From: Henricia sp. BOLD:AAB3569
Taxonomy: Eukaryota > Echinodermata > Asteroidea > Spinulosida > Echinasteridae
Length of the DNA: 64,000 nt
Reading direction: 5' to 3'
Assembly (NCBI GenBank): GCA_037783545.1
Contig: JBBELK010000297.1
Span: 682,001 to 746,000 of the forward strand
In this document: positions 1 through 9,659 of the stretch, piece by piece
Numbering within the stretch: the first letter of the stretch is position 1
Layout: each line of letters begins with the position of its first letter
The notes under the pieces: generated by a model
What the model was told of the DNA's origin: nothing
Databases searched by the model: none
What the model saw: only the letters and a program-made list of their open reading frames with translations
Translations under genes and position numbers: made by a program

Positions 1-270
1 GGATGTACAGAACTAATGGGATATGTGGGACAATAGGACAAACAAACAACAGGTCATTCAACGTATAAGAATTTAAAACGAAAAAAAATACAAATTTAAA
101 AATACAAATTTAAAAATACAAATTAAAAACAAAATTAAGAGGCAGATTCTGCAAGCCATTTCTTTACTCTAATCTTAAAATTGTCAAGTGAGCAAGATAA
201 CCGTAAGTTATACCAGTTACAAGCGGGCTATATTTCTATGTTTCTAAACTACAGTCGGCAACCACAAAGA

Positions 271-383
271 GTTGCCGCCTTGCTTGGCGGCAGCCATAAA
301 GGGTTGCCGCCTTGCTTGGCGGCAGCCATTAGGGGGTTGCCGCCTTGCTTGGCGGCAGCTATAAAGGGTTGCCGCCTTGCTTG
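271..383. repeat. Minisatellite of hairpin units, about 32-33 bp, 3.5 copies
   Basis: Units begin with GTTGCCGCCTTGCTTGGCGG at 271, 303, 336 and 368, so the period is 32, 33 and 32 bp. The last unit is truncated. Each complete unit contains a perfect 7-bp inverted repeat (TGCCGCC, loop TTGCTT, GGCGGCA), so every repeat can fold as a small GC-rich hairpin. Open frames on both strands through the array follow from the repetition and are not evidence of coding. Confidence 0.85.
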
Positions 384-626
384 TTTGTGACAAGTGGGCA
401 TGTTTTCTTGACATACAACAATAGGAGAAGGATTTTGTAAGTAATTGGAGAGGAAACTTCTAGCCAATAACAAAATAAAATGTTCACAAAGCTCAGCGGG
501 CCTCGCAAATGGATTGATCGGTTTAAAAAAAGTTAGTTTCGGAGAGTTTTATTTCGGTCGTTTAAACGTTTAAGCGACCGCAAATACATTTCATGTGGAT
601 GTAAATTGGAACGTGAATCCCAGCAA

Positions 627-885
627 GTCATCAGTTTGACAAGTTGGCTCTAGTTTAAAACCCAGTACACCATTTGCAGTGACCCAAAATGTTACTTTAC
701 GAGTTGACAAGAAAAACTCGACTAAAAGTGTCGATAGCAATGTAACAAACACCGCGTGAATTTTCCAGTGTAAAATGCTACCTTTGTGAGAGAAATTGCC
801 AACTAATGGTGCAAGTTTGCAAATTATGTTTTTACCATTCATTCAACACAAAAAGCTATGCCTGGATTTTTAAGGTTTAATTTTT
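627..885 (+). repeat. Interspersed repeat family R1, copy a
   Basis: This matches the copies at about 17520-17955, 38522-38835, 41618-41890 and 42680-42945. Shared blocks in order are GTTGACAAGAAAAAC, GATAGCAATG.TAACAAACACC, TGTAAAATG.TACCTTTGTG, GAAATTGCCAACT and CATTCATTCAACACAAAAA. I recognise no coding capacity and no named family. Confidence 0.75.
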
Positions 886-2720
886 TTTTATATTTTTTTT
901 ATTTTTAATATTACTGTAAAACAAGACAGTTTTTCGATGTTATTCTTATATGCCGTTCCTGGAATTTGCAACAACTGTCATCTGCAAATAATATATAAAG
1001 CATGGGCTATTTACGTTTTTGCGAAATTGGTGCGCAAACATCAACTCCGTGAGGTCGGAACAAGCCCGGACGAATAAGCGAGTTCTGAGTTTTATTTTCT
1101 GCTTTTTGTGCATCGATTTGCGCATACTCGGGATTAACACGTCAATAATTTTCATGCGTTTTTTTGGACAATTTTCAGGGATATTATACAAAATAAGAAA
1201 CATACAAACGTTACTGTCAACTCAATTAAATTGGAAACAGACAAACATAACAAAAGCAAGGACACTGAGATGTATACAATGCATTGTCGAGGAGAACACA
1301 ATTTTTAGTCAAATTGTTATAAGTTTATGCAATACAAACGCATTAGCCTTCTTCAGGTATATGCCAAAACAAAAAGAAAGGGCGCCGATTTTATGGGTAT
1401 AGGCCCTATATGAATTTCGTGTACAAGTGCGTTTCTTTCAAAAAACCTGATTTACCTGTTATTTTGCATTTATTTAGAATCAAAGTGCGTCCTCCTACTG
1501 TTTCCGCCATATTTTAAAAGGGCCAATGAAACGCGGTGTATAGGGTTTATACCCAAGCGCTGTTATGTTACTCTCACTGATTTCCGTTATAATATGCCGA
1601 GTGTGAGGTGATTAGGGTAACATATCGCGCATCGTGTTGTTTACTTGGTTTTCATGGCATGTAGATATTCGATCTATTGGATACCGACATGAGTGGCGAG
1701 ATAACACGACAGGATGACACATAAGTATCCGTATCTGGCGAGTTGATAAAACGTGTAGTATGCCAACAACAAGTTATGGAGACGATGTGGAATTTGATAA
1801 ACTAACGTGCCACTAAAGTTTCATAAATTATTGCAAATTTTACATGTAATATAATGTTATAGCATTGCCATTGCCGTGGCGTTTTATCAGCGGTGTTATA
1901 TTAGTTTCATTAACTTCCTAATTTTGCCGACAAAATAAGAATTACATCATATATGGGAGGCAAAAAAGTGGGGGGGGTTGGGGGGAGGGGAGGACAAATT
2001 GACATCTTTGCCCCGGCCCCACTTTTGAAAGTGGGGGGTGGGGGCGGGGTGTTGCATCAGCACCCCTTGCCCCGGCCCCGTCTCCTACGCCTATGTACAT
2101 GTACATCATACTTAAAACGAAATATATACTAAATGGGCTTACTGTTTACATAATGTAGCAATCTAGCATCCTTAACAATAATTTTTCGATGGTCGTTGTG
2201 AAAATGAGATTATCAAAATTTCACGTAATTAACTAGAAATTTTCAAAATTAACAAAAGAGACAAATGTTGGGCTATACGCTTTACCAGCCGTCGCGATGT
2301 ACTATGTATCATGTGTTTGTAAATAAAGGTGGCGTTCGATATGGGTCGACACGTGTTTAACCTCGATTCCTCTTTTTCCTGACTCATCACACCTTGCATG
2401 ATCGCCGAGGTAAGAGCTAACTCGAGGAAGCAACTCAAACGCAACGTTTAGGTGTCTTTAGCGCCCTCAACAGTCCTATACTGCTTTTTTTCTTTGGATA
2501 TTATCGCCGCGAACGCGAAGCGAAGACCCGAAAATCAACACCCAGAAATCCTTCTTATGAAATCTGTTGGCAGATTTGTATATACAAATTGGAAAATACG
2601 ATATGTACATATAGTGCTCGTAGGACATTATTTTGTAACAAGAAAAGAAACCAACCGCGAATGACAAAAACAACTCGCACTTCGCGCTGGTTTCTACGGC
2701 TGGAAATACAACTAACTCAC

Positions 2721-2776
2721 AAGGTCACGTGACTTTTTGGAACTTACCAGAATCGTCCAAAAAGTCACGTGACCTT
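2721..2776. repeat. Perfect 21-bp inverted repeat, each arm carrying GTCACGTGAC
   Basis: Arms at 2721-2741 and 2756-2776 are exact reverse complements with a 14-nt spacer. Each arm contains the self-palindromic E-box core CACGTG in the context GTCACGTGAC, the type bound by USF/MITF/TFEB-like bHLH-Zip factors. It lies about 12 kb beyond the transporter's 3' end. It may simply be the core of a fold-back element. Confidence 0.7.
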
Positions 2777-3118
2777 GAATTTTTGAAAAATGCTCAAAAA
2801 CGGCTGGGATCTATAGGGTAGAGATCCTGACATTTGTGTGACTTCACCATGCATGGCGTCATCGCTTACCTTATTATAATAAGTTGGATATACAAAAACA
2901 AAAGGTGCAATTTTGGACAAAAGACAGTCTAACTCGAAAACAAGGCATGAACTTGAAATTTGGTATAGTCTTAAACCATAGATTACATGAAAGGTCTACG
3001 ATTATATAAGGTCTACAATGTGAACACACGTGACCTTTGATCTCTTTTCCCCAATGGTCAAATCATTGCGAACTATAGTTTAAGGGCTACTTAATGGTTT
3101 CTCAGTCACTACATGTAT

Positions 3119-3233
3119 AAGGAGCGTGTTCAGATTTTTCCAGAAAATGTATTTCATTTTAAAGGCAGAGGCTCGTCAGCAATGCGCGCGCGCCAAATTC
3201 GTGTTCAAAAATGTGATCTGGTCACGCTCCTTT
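3119..3233. mobile_element. Short inverted-repeat element (AAGGAGCGTGT..ACACGCTCCTT type) with a nested fragment
   Basis: The ends AAGGAGCGTGTTCAGATTTT and its inverted relative ending GTCACGCTCCTTT match the ends of a longer relative at about 29612-29957. Inside, 3162-3203 is a fragment of a second family (AAAGGCAGAGGCTC.TCAGCAATGCGC) whose complete copy is at 11787-11928. This is a nested insertion of one non-autonomous element into another. Confidence 0.6.
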
Positions 3234-3605
3234 AAAGTTCATTTTGTTTACAGCCAGAAAGTATTTACGTCGAATTCGTACGGAAAATAATGATACTGGG
3301 TGACATCCTGGATGGACGGATTACCAGGCTGAAAGAGGTAGGCGAGAAATACTCGTTAGCCTAAGTTAAAAGCTAGATGCTTTGTTTAAAAACAAGATCG
3401 GGTTGTAGAGTCCGGTTTCCGGAATCTTTATTCGAAAACAAATAAAACTGTTCTCGATATCAAGTCACATAATGAATAAACAACATCCTCAAGTTTATTT
3501 TAATAGAAAAATAATAGGGAATGTTTGTCTTTTACGATGGTACAAAATTATTTGAAAATCGCGACATAGTAAGATGTGCCTATACACGTTAATTTTTAGC
3601 GGGCA

Positions 3606-3965
3606 TTAGTTTTTTTCAGCAGAAAAGCACGTGGCCACTTTTGAAACACCCTCTTTTTCGGATAGCAGAAAAGTAGGTGTCCCGTTTTTTGACCCGGCGT
3701 GACACAAACGTTCAATCTGCTTTTCTGAAATTCTGACAGCAGAAATACATGCAGATGTCCACTTTTGGACCGCCAATGTACGATAACAAGTAAAACATGC
3801 TTTTTCTGCTAGCAGAAAGCAGAAAATTTGAAAATTGTATTTTGGTACGCCTAAAACGTTTAATCTGCTTTTCTGCAAGAAAAGTAGAAAATTGCATTTT
3901 GCAAAACTACTTTTCTGCTTTTCCGATAGCAGAAAAGCAGATGTCCACTTTAAAACCTCCATACA
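3606..3965. repeat. Degenerate repeats built on AGCAGAAAAGCAG
   Basis: The motif '(A/T)AGCAGAAAAGCAG(A/T)TGTCCACTTT' or its reverse complement recurs at least six times in imperfect direct and inverted arrangement. The overlapping open frames on both strands follow from this repetition. I see no protein homology. Confidence 0.5.
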
Positions 3966-4057
3966 GGCCAACGTGGGCGCAATGAGTTTTCTAATTTCTC
4001 AACTTTTTCCCCCAGAATATTCTGCAAGATGAGATCTCTAGTAGTTGGCGGGGCATC

Positions 4058-4467
4058 ACAAGACGACCTAAGCCCGTCCACAATAAAGACCAACGACCAG
4101 TCCCGGCGACATAAGACAGAACTGTGACACTTGACCCGAGTCATGGATCGCATTATACGTAGGAATATAACAGAAAAAACTTCGTCCTCCCCGGCGGGGA
4201 ATCGAACCCCGAACTCCCGAGTGAAAGAGCTTAGGCTACACATACAGTTGTGCAAACATCAAACTGAAAGCAAAATCAAAAGTTGTATAACTCGCTGCTT
4301 ACTAATACATCTACTTGGCAGAGGTTATACATATATGCATACTGCATATAGTGGCCTTATATAAAGGCGAACAATTTTGATGAACTCGGGTCAAGTGTCA
4401 CAGTTCTGTCTTATGTGGCCGGGACTGGTCGTTGGTCCTTATTATGGATGGGCTTAGGTGGTCTTGT
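4058..4467. mobile_element. Fold-back element with about 85-bp inverted arms and a tRNA-like 3' half inside
   Basis: The arm at 4058-4143 is the near-perfect reverse complement of 4382-4467 (for example TGACACTTGACCCGAG against CTCGGGTCAAGTGTCA). Between them, about 4186-4232 read on the minus strand resembles the 3' half of a tRNA-Glu/Asp: loop CTTTCAC, T-arm GGTTCGATTCC and a GGGGAG-like acceptor end. The 5' half is absent, so this is a tRNA-derived fragment and not a functional tRNA. Confidence 0.7.
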
Positions 4468-5180
4468 TCCGCAAGCTATAGGCCTAACAGGCTGTGTTAT
4501 TTTTTTTCTCAGATTTCTACACTGGTAGAGAAATAGTCATGTCAGTAGAATTCAGAATAAACGGGATATGCGAGATTTAATACAGATTTCTGTTCATTGA
4601 TGCAATAGGAATATCTCGAAAGAGGGTCGAAGTTAGTCACTCGGAGTGCACAATGAATGGTTTCCATTTTAAAATGGAAATACGCCACATTTCCATTCAA
4701 TTGTCGCAACTTACAGTAAAACGTCGCTATATAACGAACACCGAAATAACAAACATTCGGTAATAATGAACACCATATTGTTACAATTCTAAAACAGTCC
4801 GTATAAACTGAAAAATAAATCAGCAATTAAAAAGTTTCACGAAGTAGGCTCAGGCAACATTTCTATTAAATTGTCAATGTTAATACCATATTGACCAATT
4901 TCAAAATAACACTGGCAGCCTCGTTTCAGATGGTGAGCCATTGTATTACGCCACGCGTCTTTTCATTTGCAAATTTTATTACAAGAAAAAAAGCACAGCG
5001 ACCCTCATTTTCGATGACAATTTGAAATTCCTCAATTAGAAACTTCCAAACGATACCTTTACTACAAAAAGTGAAGCCGAAAAGGGACAAAAGAGGGCGC
5101 TCTGGGCATAAGACAGGTGGACAGGTAATCTGGTTCTCAGACCAAAATATCCCGACTATTCTGACATGTATTTAGGGCAT

Positions 5181-5560
5181 TTTCAAAATCTCGATTTGGG
5201 CTCAGGTATGGCTCCATGTAAACCACATGGAGACGGAGCCGGAGATAGACTTGGTTCCAAGTCCGAGATCCTGGTTTGTTTTCCGTATGCGTAGCGCCCT
5301 CTGTTGATTTGTGAAATGTATGGACAGAGAACTAGTTTATTTCGAAATAGACTAGTCCCCTGTCCATACATTTTACAAATCAACAGAGGGCGCTACGCAT
5401 ACGGAAAACAAACCAGGATCTCGGACTTGGAACCAAGTCCTTTTTCCAAATCTCGACTTGGGCTCAGGCTTAGGCTCCGGCTCCATGTAAACCACATGGA
5501 GATGGAGCCGGAGATGGAGCCGGAGATGGAGACGGAGACAAAGCCGAGATTTGGAAAAGC
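5181..5560. mobile_element. Head-to-head inverted repeat of about 83-bp arms plus flanking direct repeats
   Basis: Arms 5249-5331 and 5356-5438 are near-perfect reverse complements. At the centre two sequences of the TAGACTAGTCCCCTGTCCAT type point away from each other. These ends resemble the termini of the element at 55990-56803, so this looks like two related element ends joined head to head. Outside the arms the block CTCCATGTAAACCACATGGA occurs on both sides as a direct repeat, followed by GGAGCCGGAGATGGAG-type purine repeats (5500-5560). A short relative of this flank is at about 42637-42680. Confidence 0.65.
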
Positions 5561-5589
5561 CCCCAAGTCTAAGCTGGAGACGGAGACGA

Positions 5590-5708
5590 AGCCATTTCTA
5601 ATTCTAATTCTTCATGGGTTTCCTCACGCTTGCGAGTGACAGTGCAATGAGCACTATTGAGGAATCCTTGGTATGAATACCAGAAATAAATAATAATAAT
5701 AATAATAA
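5590..5708 (+). mobile_element. 3' part of a tRNA-headed SINE (family S1) with (AAT)n tail
   Basis: The segment matches, in inverted orientation, the 3' part of the more complete copy at 8698-9036. Shared blocks include TTCATGGGTTTCCTCACGCT and GAGGAATCCTTGGTATGAAT. It ends in an AATAATAAT tail. The tRNA-like head is missing, which is typical of 5' truncation. Confidence 0.7.
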
Positions 5709-5740
5709 GCCGAGGTCTGGAAAAGCCCCTAGGTGTGCAG

Positions 5741-6204
5741 CCAAGTAAATAGGCAGAGATCCGTGCGCCGAGCTCATGAATATTTTGTATTCCCCTCAAA
5801 TCCTTCTTTATTAGAGAGAGTTGCGAGCTGAACGAGTGTGGTCTTGTGTACAATATGGCCATCGTCGTGATGTGGGGTATTTTTTTTCCAACTATAAACA
5901 TTTTGGACAATGTAGCTCCTAAAAGTGGCCCTATTTTACCCAGTAGCGTATGTGACTTTGTTCCAAAATGGATGCTGGTCTGTTTAGCAATTTTCACTGT
6001 TATGCAGGGATAGTTTTGTTTCAAGTGGAAATTAGGGAATAAAAGTGACGGATTACACCAATAAAATTGAACAAAATTGAAAAGATGAGACTTCCATGAG
6101 TATTTTGGTTGTTGTCCTGAGAAGCTGAGAGAGTTGTGAATATTTTTAAATTGAAAATTGGGCATTTAGCAATCATGGTTTCTATGGGAGCCCTATTTAC
6201 TTGG
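5741..6204. mobile_element. 464-bp non-autonomous DNA element with CCAAGTAAATAGG inverted ends
   Basis: The left end CCAAGTAAATAGGC and the right end (reverse complement CCAAGTAAATAGGGC) form terminal inverted repeats. A second, inverted copy of nearly the whole element lies at about 60767-61241, sharing long blocks such as CATTTTGGACAATGTAGCTC and its complement. The pair therefore defines a dispersed family. The 198-residue frame across it on the minus strand has no recognisable domain. Confidence 0.65.
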
Positions 6205-6443
6205 TTGCAACCTTTGGTCCGGCAACCGCCAGTATACATGTTAGTCCGCCATATTGAAACAGGAGGAATTCCTCCTTTTTCCGAAGGTTCCCGAAGTTAC
6301 CCGAATGCACGTCCAGGCGTTATCGTTAATCGTCGGGTACGATTCGTCACTGCATGTGTTTCGAAAATTTGAGTTGATGCCGCGTGCCGCCGCGTGTTTA
6401 TTTATGACGATGCTGCGCAGACAAGGTTTCAATTTGATGCTAT

Positions 6444-6513
6444 AATATTACACATGCGCATTATTATTATTATTATTATAATAATAATAATAATAATGCG
6501 CATGTGTAATATT
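6444..6513. repeat. 70-bp perfect palindrome with a (TTA)6(TAA)6 centre
   Basis: The 17-nt arms AATATTACACATGCGCA (6444-6460) and their exact reverse complement (6497-6513) flank a self-complementary 36-bp core of six TTA followed by six TAA triplets. The palindrome has no spacer and breaks at the next base on each side. Confidence 0.9.
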
Positions 6514-7356
6514 TTAAGGTTAATAGGCTTATATTCAATTTTTATTGGCCAAATATGGAATAACCCCTTTCAAAGTGCCGCAGCGCGCTTTGAAAATTAA
6601 CGGTTATGCGCTCCCAAAAATAAATGCATGACGTAATGCTTAGTGCTATTTTAAACACTGCACTATATACGGTAGCCGGTCCTCATATTAAGTCGTTGTA
6701 TGTGGATTGGAGCGGGAACCAGTCTAGGAGATCGCTATATTAAACGATCGCTATGCCGTTGGACGAAATGTTCCGTCTTTCTTAGGACGGATAAAAATAT
6801 TAGATAGACATTCGTCAGTTGAATGGTGTGTTTGGACTGCTCCTTTTGAATCAAGTTATCGATTTCGAGATAATTTTAGTTTCGGTGGCCGTGAAGGGAA
6901 TGCGCTTTGGCAAAATGTACTGGCCATTGGGCAAATTCAACGTGGTAGTGTTTTATGGCATCCAACACCTATAGGTCCGAGCTGATAGTTTCCCATTTCG
7001 GAATTAAACTTGCCAATCTACCTGCAATTTTGGGGTAGAAAGAAATTTACATGTACATGTACTTACAGGGCCAACCGTGGCTGAATCTTCTTGGCTTGCT
7101 CCTTCGGAGTCCGAGCCGTTCCTCCGTACTTGCGAGGTGTTCGATACTTCGACCTCGGGTAGTTCAGCGAGCCTTTTCTTGGCCTTTGGTAAATACCAAA
7201 ACCCGCCTGCTCTTTCCGCATGATTGAGCTCCGCGAGTCGCCTATAGCTGATCCAACCCCGTTTGCAGTTTTGCTCGTTTGTTGGTCAATTGGATATCTT
7301 TGCATTGTTGCGAGAGATTGTCACCGAACAACATACAATGCGGTAACTGGAATGTG

Positions 7357-8087
7357 TATACCCAGCACGATATGTGGCAGATGGACTACCCCCTAACGCC
7401 TCTATACCTCAACACACTCTTCCCTTTTGTTAACGCACCAATCCCCCCCTAAAAACTGAAAGAAATTCCTTGGATGTTTGAGACACAATAGGGTAACAAT
7501 TGTAGGGGCTAGTCCGTTGGCCACATATCGTGCATGCTGCATATGGGAATGTGTGGTATCCGGCTTGATACATATGCAGCGCGATATGTGGCAGAGGGCA
7601 TCGCCCCTACCATTGTTCCCCTATTGTGTCTCAAACATCCAAGGAATTCTTTCAGTTTTTCGGGGGATTAGTGTGTTAACAAAAGGGAAGAGTGTGTTGA
7701 GGTTAGGCATAAAAAAAAAAAATGTTATGTTGGCGTAACGGGCCCCAAAAAATAGGGTAGGTAGGTCGGGAATTTTTTTTTTTTATTTTTTTTTTTTTCC
7801 TCCCAGCAACGAAAATGACATGAAAAAGTGGAAACCAAAATCAGACAAAAAGCTGTTCACTCGAATTTATCCGTTTTAAGCGATCAAAAATGACCGCAGA
7901 TCCACATTTTCCCTTGATGGAAACATATAGATATTAATCATTAAATTTCTTCCCTTGAAAAAAATAAAAATATCCAGGGTCGGCCGTATTTTTAGGGTCG
8001 GTCGGGTTACGCCAACATAACATTTTTTTTTTTTATGCCTTAGGGGGATGGGGGGTTGTCCCTCTGCCACATATCGTGCTGGGTATA
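7357..8087. mobile_element. Fold-back element (ACCCAGCACGATATGTGGCAG ends) with a nested element
   Basis: The outer ends TATACCCAGCACGATATGTG (7357) and its inverse (ending 8087) are inverted repeats. The left half also pairs with 7557-7705, sharing for example CCTTGGATGTTTGAGACACA and its complement, so the element is a long imperfect hairpin. A different element occupies 7705-8040 inside the right half. Confidence 0.7.
7705..8040. mobile_element. Nested inverted-repeat element with poly-A/T and GTTATGTTGGCGTAAC ends
   Basis: The left end AGGCATA12-13TGTTATGTTGGCGTAAC and the right end GTTACGCCAACATAACAT12-13ATGCCT are inverted repeats of about 36 bp. Inner sub-terminal blocks (GGGTAGGTAGGTCGGG against GGGTCGGTCGGG) are partly symmetrical. 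It interrupts the fold-back element at 7357-8087, so it is the younger insertion. Confidence 0.7.
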
Positions 8088-8697
8088 GCTTGATAAGTTC
8101 GCGCCTCAAATTCAACAGGTGGTTGGCATGCCCAATCATGGCAATAGAGTCAAGTAGCTTGGTGATTTCACCCTTTAAAGGGCCCCGAAATGGTGTTTTT
8201 ATCAATGAAATCTGTTATGGAAAACTATGCATTAATTTACAATCATAAAAACCCTACTTGGAAGTTGTTTGGGGGGTTAAAATCAAGGTTTGTGATTGTT
8301 ATGCTAATGAAAATTTACATATGCATGAGCAAAGTGGCGATGTCACATTAGGAAAACACAGGAAAATCTCATTCAACTGTACACAAGTTTCCACAATTTT
8401 CTCCAACTTGCTGAAACGTTTGTAACCCACGACGGTTTAGGTTTGTTTTACATGTTGCCTGTTGCAAACCATGAAAAAAAACTAAGGCTGGGAACTGCAG
8501 CATTTTTCCACAATTCCAGTTCGAAGTCTCATGTTTTTCTGCAGTGTTATGTGTGAAACGACGCATTAAAAATCACAGAATGATTACAAAAGTAACACTT
8601 CCACTCAAGGTGATTCTGTGGTCGTTTAGTGCGTCGTACTCGTACTCCAAATTCCCACATCCAAAGAAATCGGTCACCCGACAAACAGTTTGCGCCC

Positions 8698-9036
8698 AAT
8701 ATTATTATTTCTTTCTGGTATTCATACCAAGGATTCCTCAATAGTGCTCATGATTGCACTGTCACTCGTAAGCGTGAGGAAACCCATGAAGAATTAGAAT
8801 TAGAAATGGCCAGAGACACCGGGGAATCCCCTTGAATGCTCTGGGATCTTTAGAATGCGTTACCATTACCTAACACACTAGACCAACGGCTTTACATCCC
8901 TTCCGAAGGATGGAGCAAGTGTGGTTAAGTGCCTTGCCCAAGGGCACAGGTACCGCGGTCGGATTCGAACCCGCAACCCCAATTTTTCACCCATGATTGC
9001 GAGTCAATGGCCCTCACCACTCGGCCACGGTACCCC
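8698..9036 (-). mobile_element. tRNA-Ser/Leu-like SINE (family S1), near full length
   Basis: Read on the minus strand it starts at 9036 with a class-II tRNA-like head: GGTACCGTGGCCGAGTGGT (box A region) and GGTTCGAATCC (box B) before an acceptor-like GGTACC. A body containing CCCTTGGGCAAGGCACTTAA follows, and it ends near 8698 in an AATAATATT tail. The loop CTCGCAA would give anticodon CGC but the arm is degenerate. These features fit an RNA polymerase III derived SINE. Partial relatives are at 5590-5708, 15290-15500 and about 37560-37645. Confidence 0.8.
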
Positions 9037-9039
9037 ACA

Positions 9040-9220
9040 ATAGACTACTAAATAGACTACTAAAGCGTGACGTCAGTTGCCATGGTAATTGGGTCTAAAC
9101 ATTCGCTGGTAATCTGAAACGTCCATTGGTATAGCGCAGGGAAACAGTTTACTGCTTTTGGTGTAGACCCAAAAACCATGGCAACACACAAAGGGTGACG
9201 TTTTCACTTTAGTAGTCTAT
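9040..9220. mobile_element. MITE with ATAGACTACTAAAG ends
   Basis: The terminal inverted repeats ATAGACTACTAAAGCG and its partner ending CTTTAGTAGTCTAT enclose sub-terminal symmetrical blocks (GTTGCCATGGTAATTGGGTC against GACCCAAAAACCATGGCAAC). The first terminal motif is itself duplicated (9040 and 9052). Longer and degraded relatives are at 58371-58983 and 63643-63762. Confidence 0.75.
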
Positions 9221-9353
9221 TTAAACTCACAATGAATAATCATGGACACACTTGCCGTAAGTCAAACCAAATTTATTTCCACGAACAAAATGTAACAATC
9301 TGAAGAATCCTGGCTTTTTGTTTTCAGTAACAGTTGCCAAAATAAGTCTCGAG

Positions 9354-9616
9354 TATATAGACCGTGTGACTTTAGTTAAAGTGCCCTCTATTCAAATCTT
9401 GCCTGCCGTTGTGCGCACGCATCACGCTTTGCATAAATTTCATTTGGGAAGAACGTCTTCAAAATTTAAAGCTGATGTGACCAGCGACATTGCTTATCCA
9501 AATTTATGCACAGCAAGATGCGTGCGCACGGCTACAGCGATAGCCACACCCCCTAATGTCATAGGTCACACCATGGAGGAAGAAACTTCTTCCATGTTCA
9601 CACTGTCTATACACTA
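9354..9616. mobile_element. Short inverted-repeat element (GTATAGACxxTGTG ends)
   Basis: The ends GTATATAGACCGTGTGAC and GTTCACACTGTCTATAC are approximate inverted repeats. Internal blocks (GTGCGCACGCATCACGCTTTG, GTGCGTGCGCAC) recall a second copy at about 18626-18880 in a transporter intron. The 115-residue open frame here belongs to the repeat and has no domain. Confidence 0.45.
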
Positions 9617-9659
9617 CAACATGAAAACAGGTTTACATTTATTCCGACATATGTACGAG

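Larger units (their letters stand above)
1..2700. other. Gene-free AT-rich region with scattered repeats
   Basis: I see no supported gene here. The stretch holds poly-A rich sequence at the start, the hairpin minisatellite at 271-383, one copy of the 'GTTGACAAGAAAAAC' interspersed repeat at about 627-885, and a G/C-asymmetric patch at about 1966-2090 (runs of G followed by CCCCGGCCCC blocks) that could form G-quadruplexes. Short open frames in the region resemble no protein I know and show no splice structure. Confidence 0.6.

Noticed and set aside
271-383. CRISPR-like array
   Set aside because: The units are directly adjacent with almost constant spacers, and the genome is clearly eukaryotic, so it is a minisatellite.
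5569-6165. 198-residue minus-strand frame
   Set aside because: It spans a SINE fragment and a non-autonomous DNA element that recurs inverted at 60767-61241. The translation has no domain and is not preserved as a frame in the second copy.
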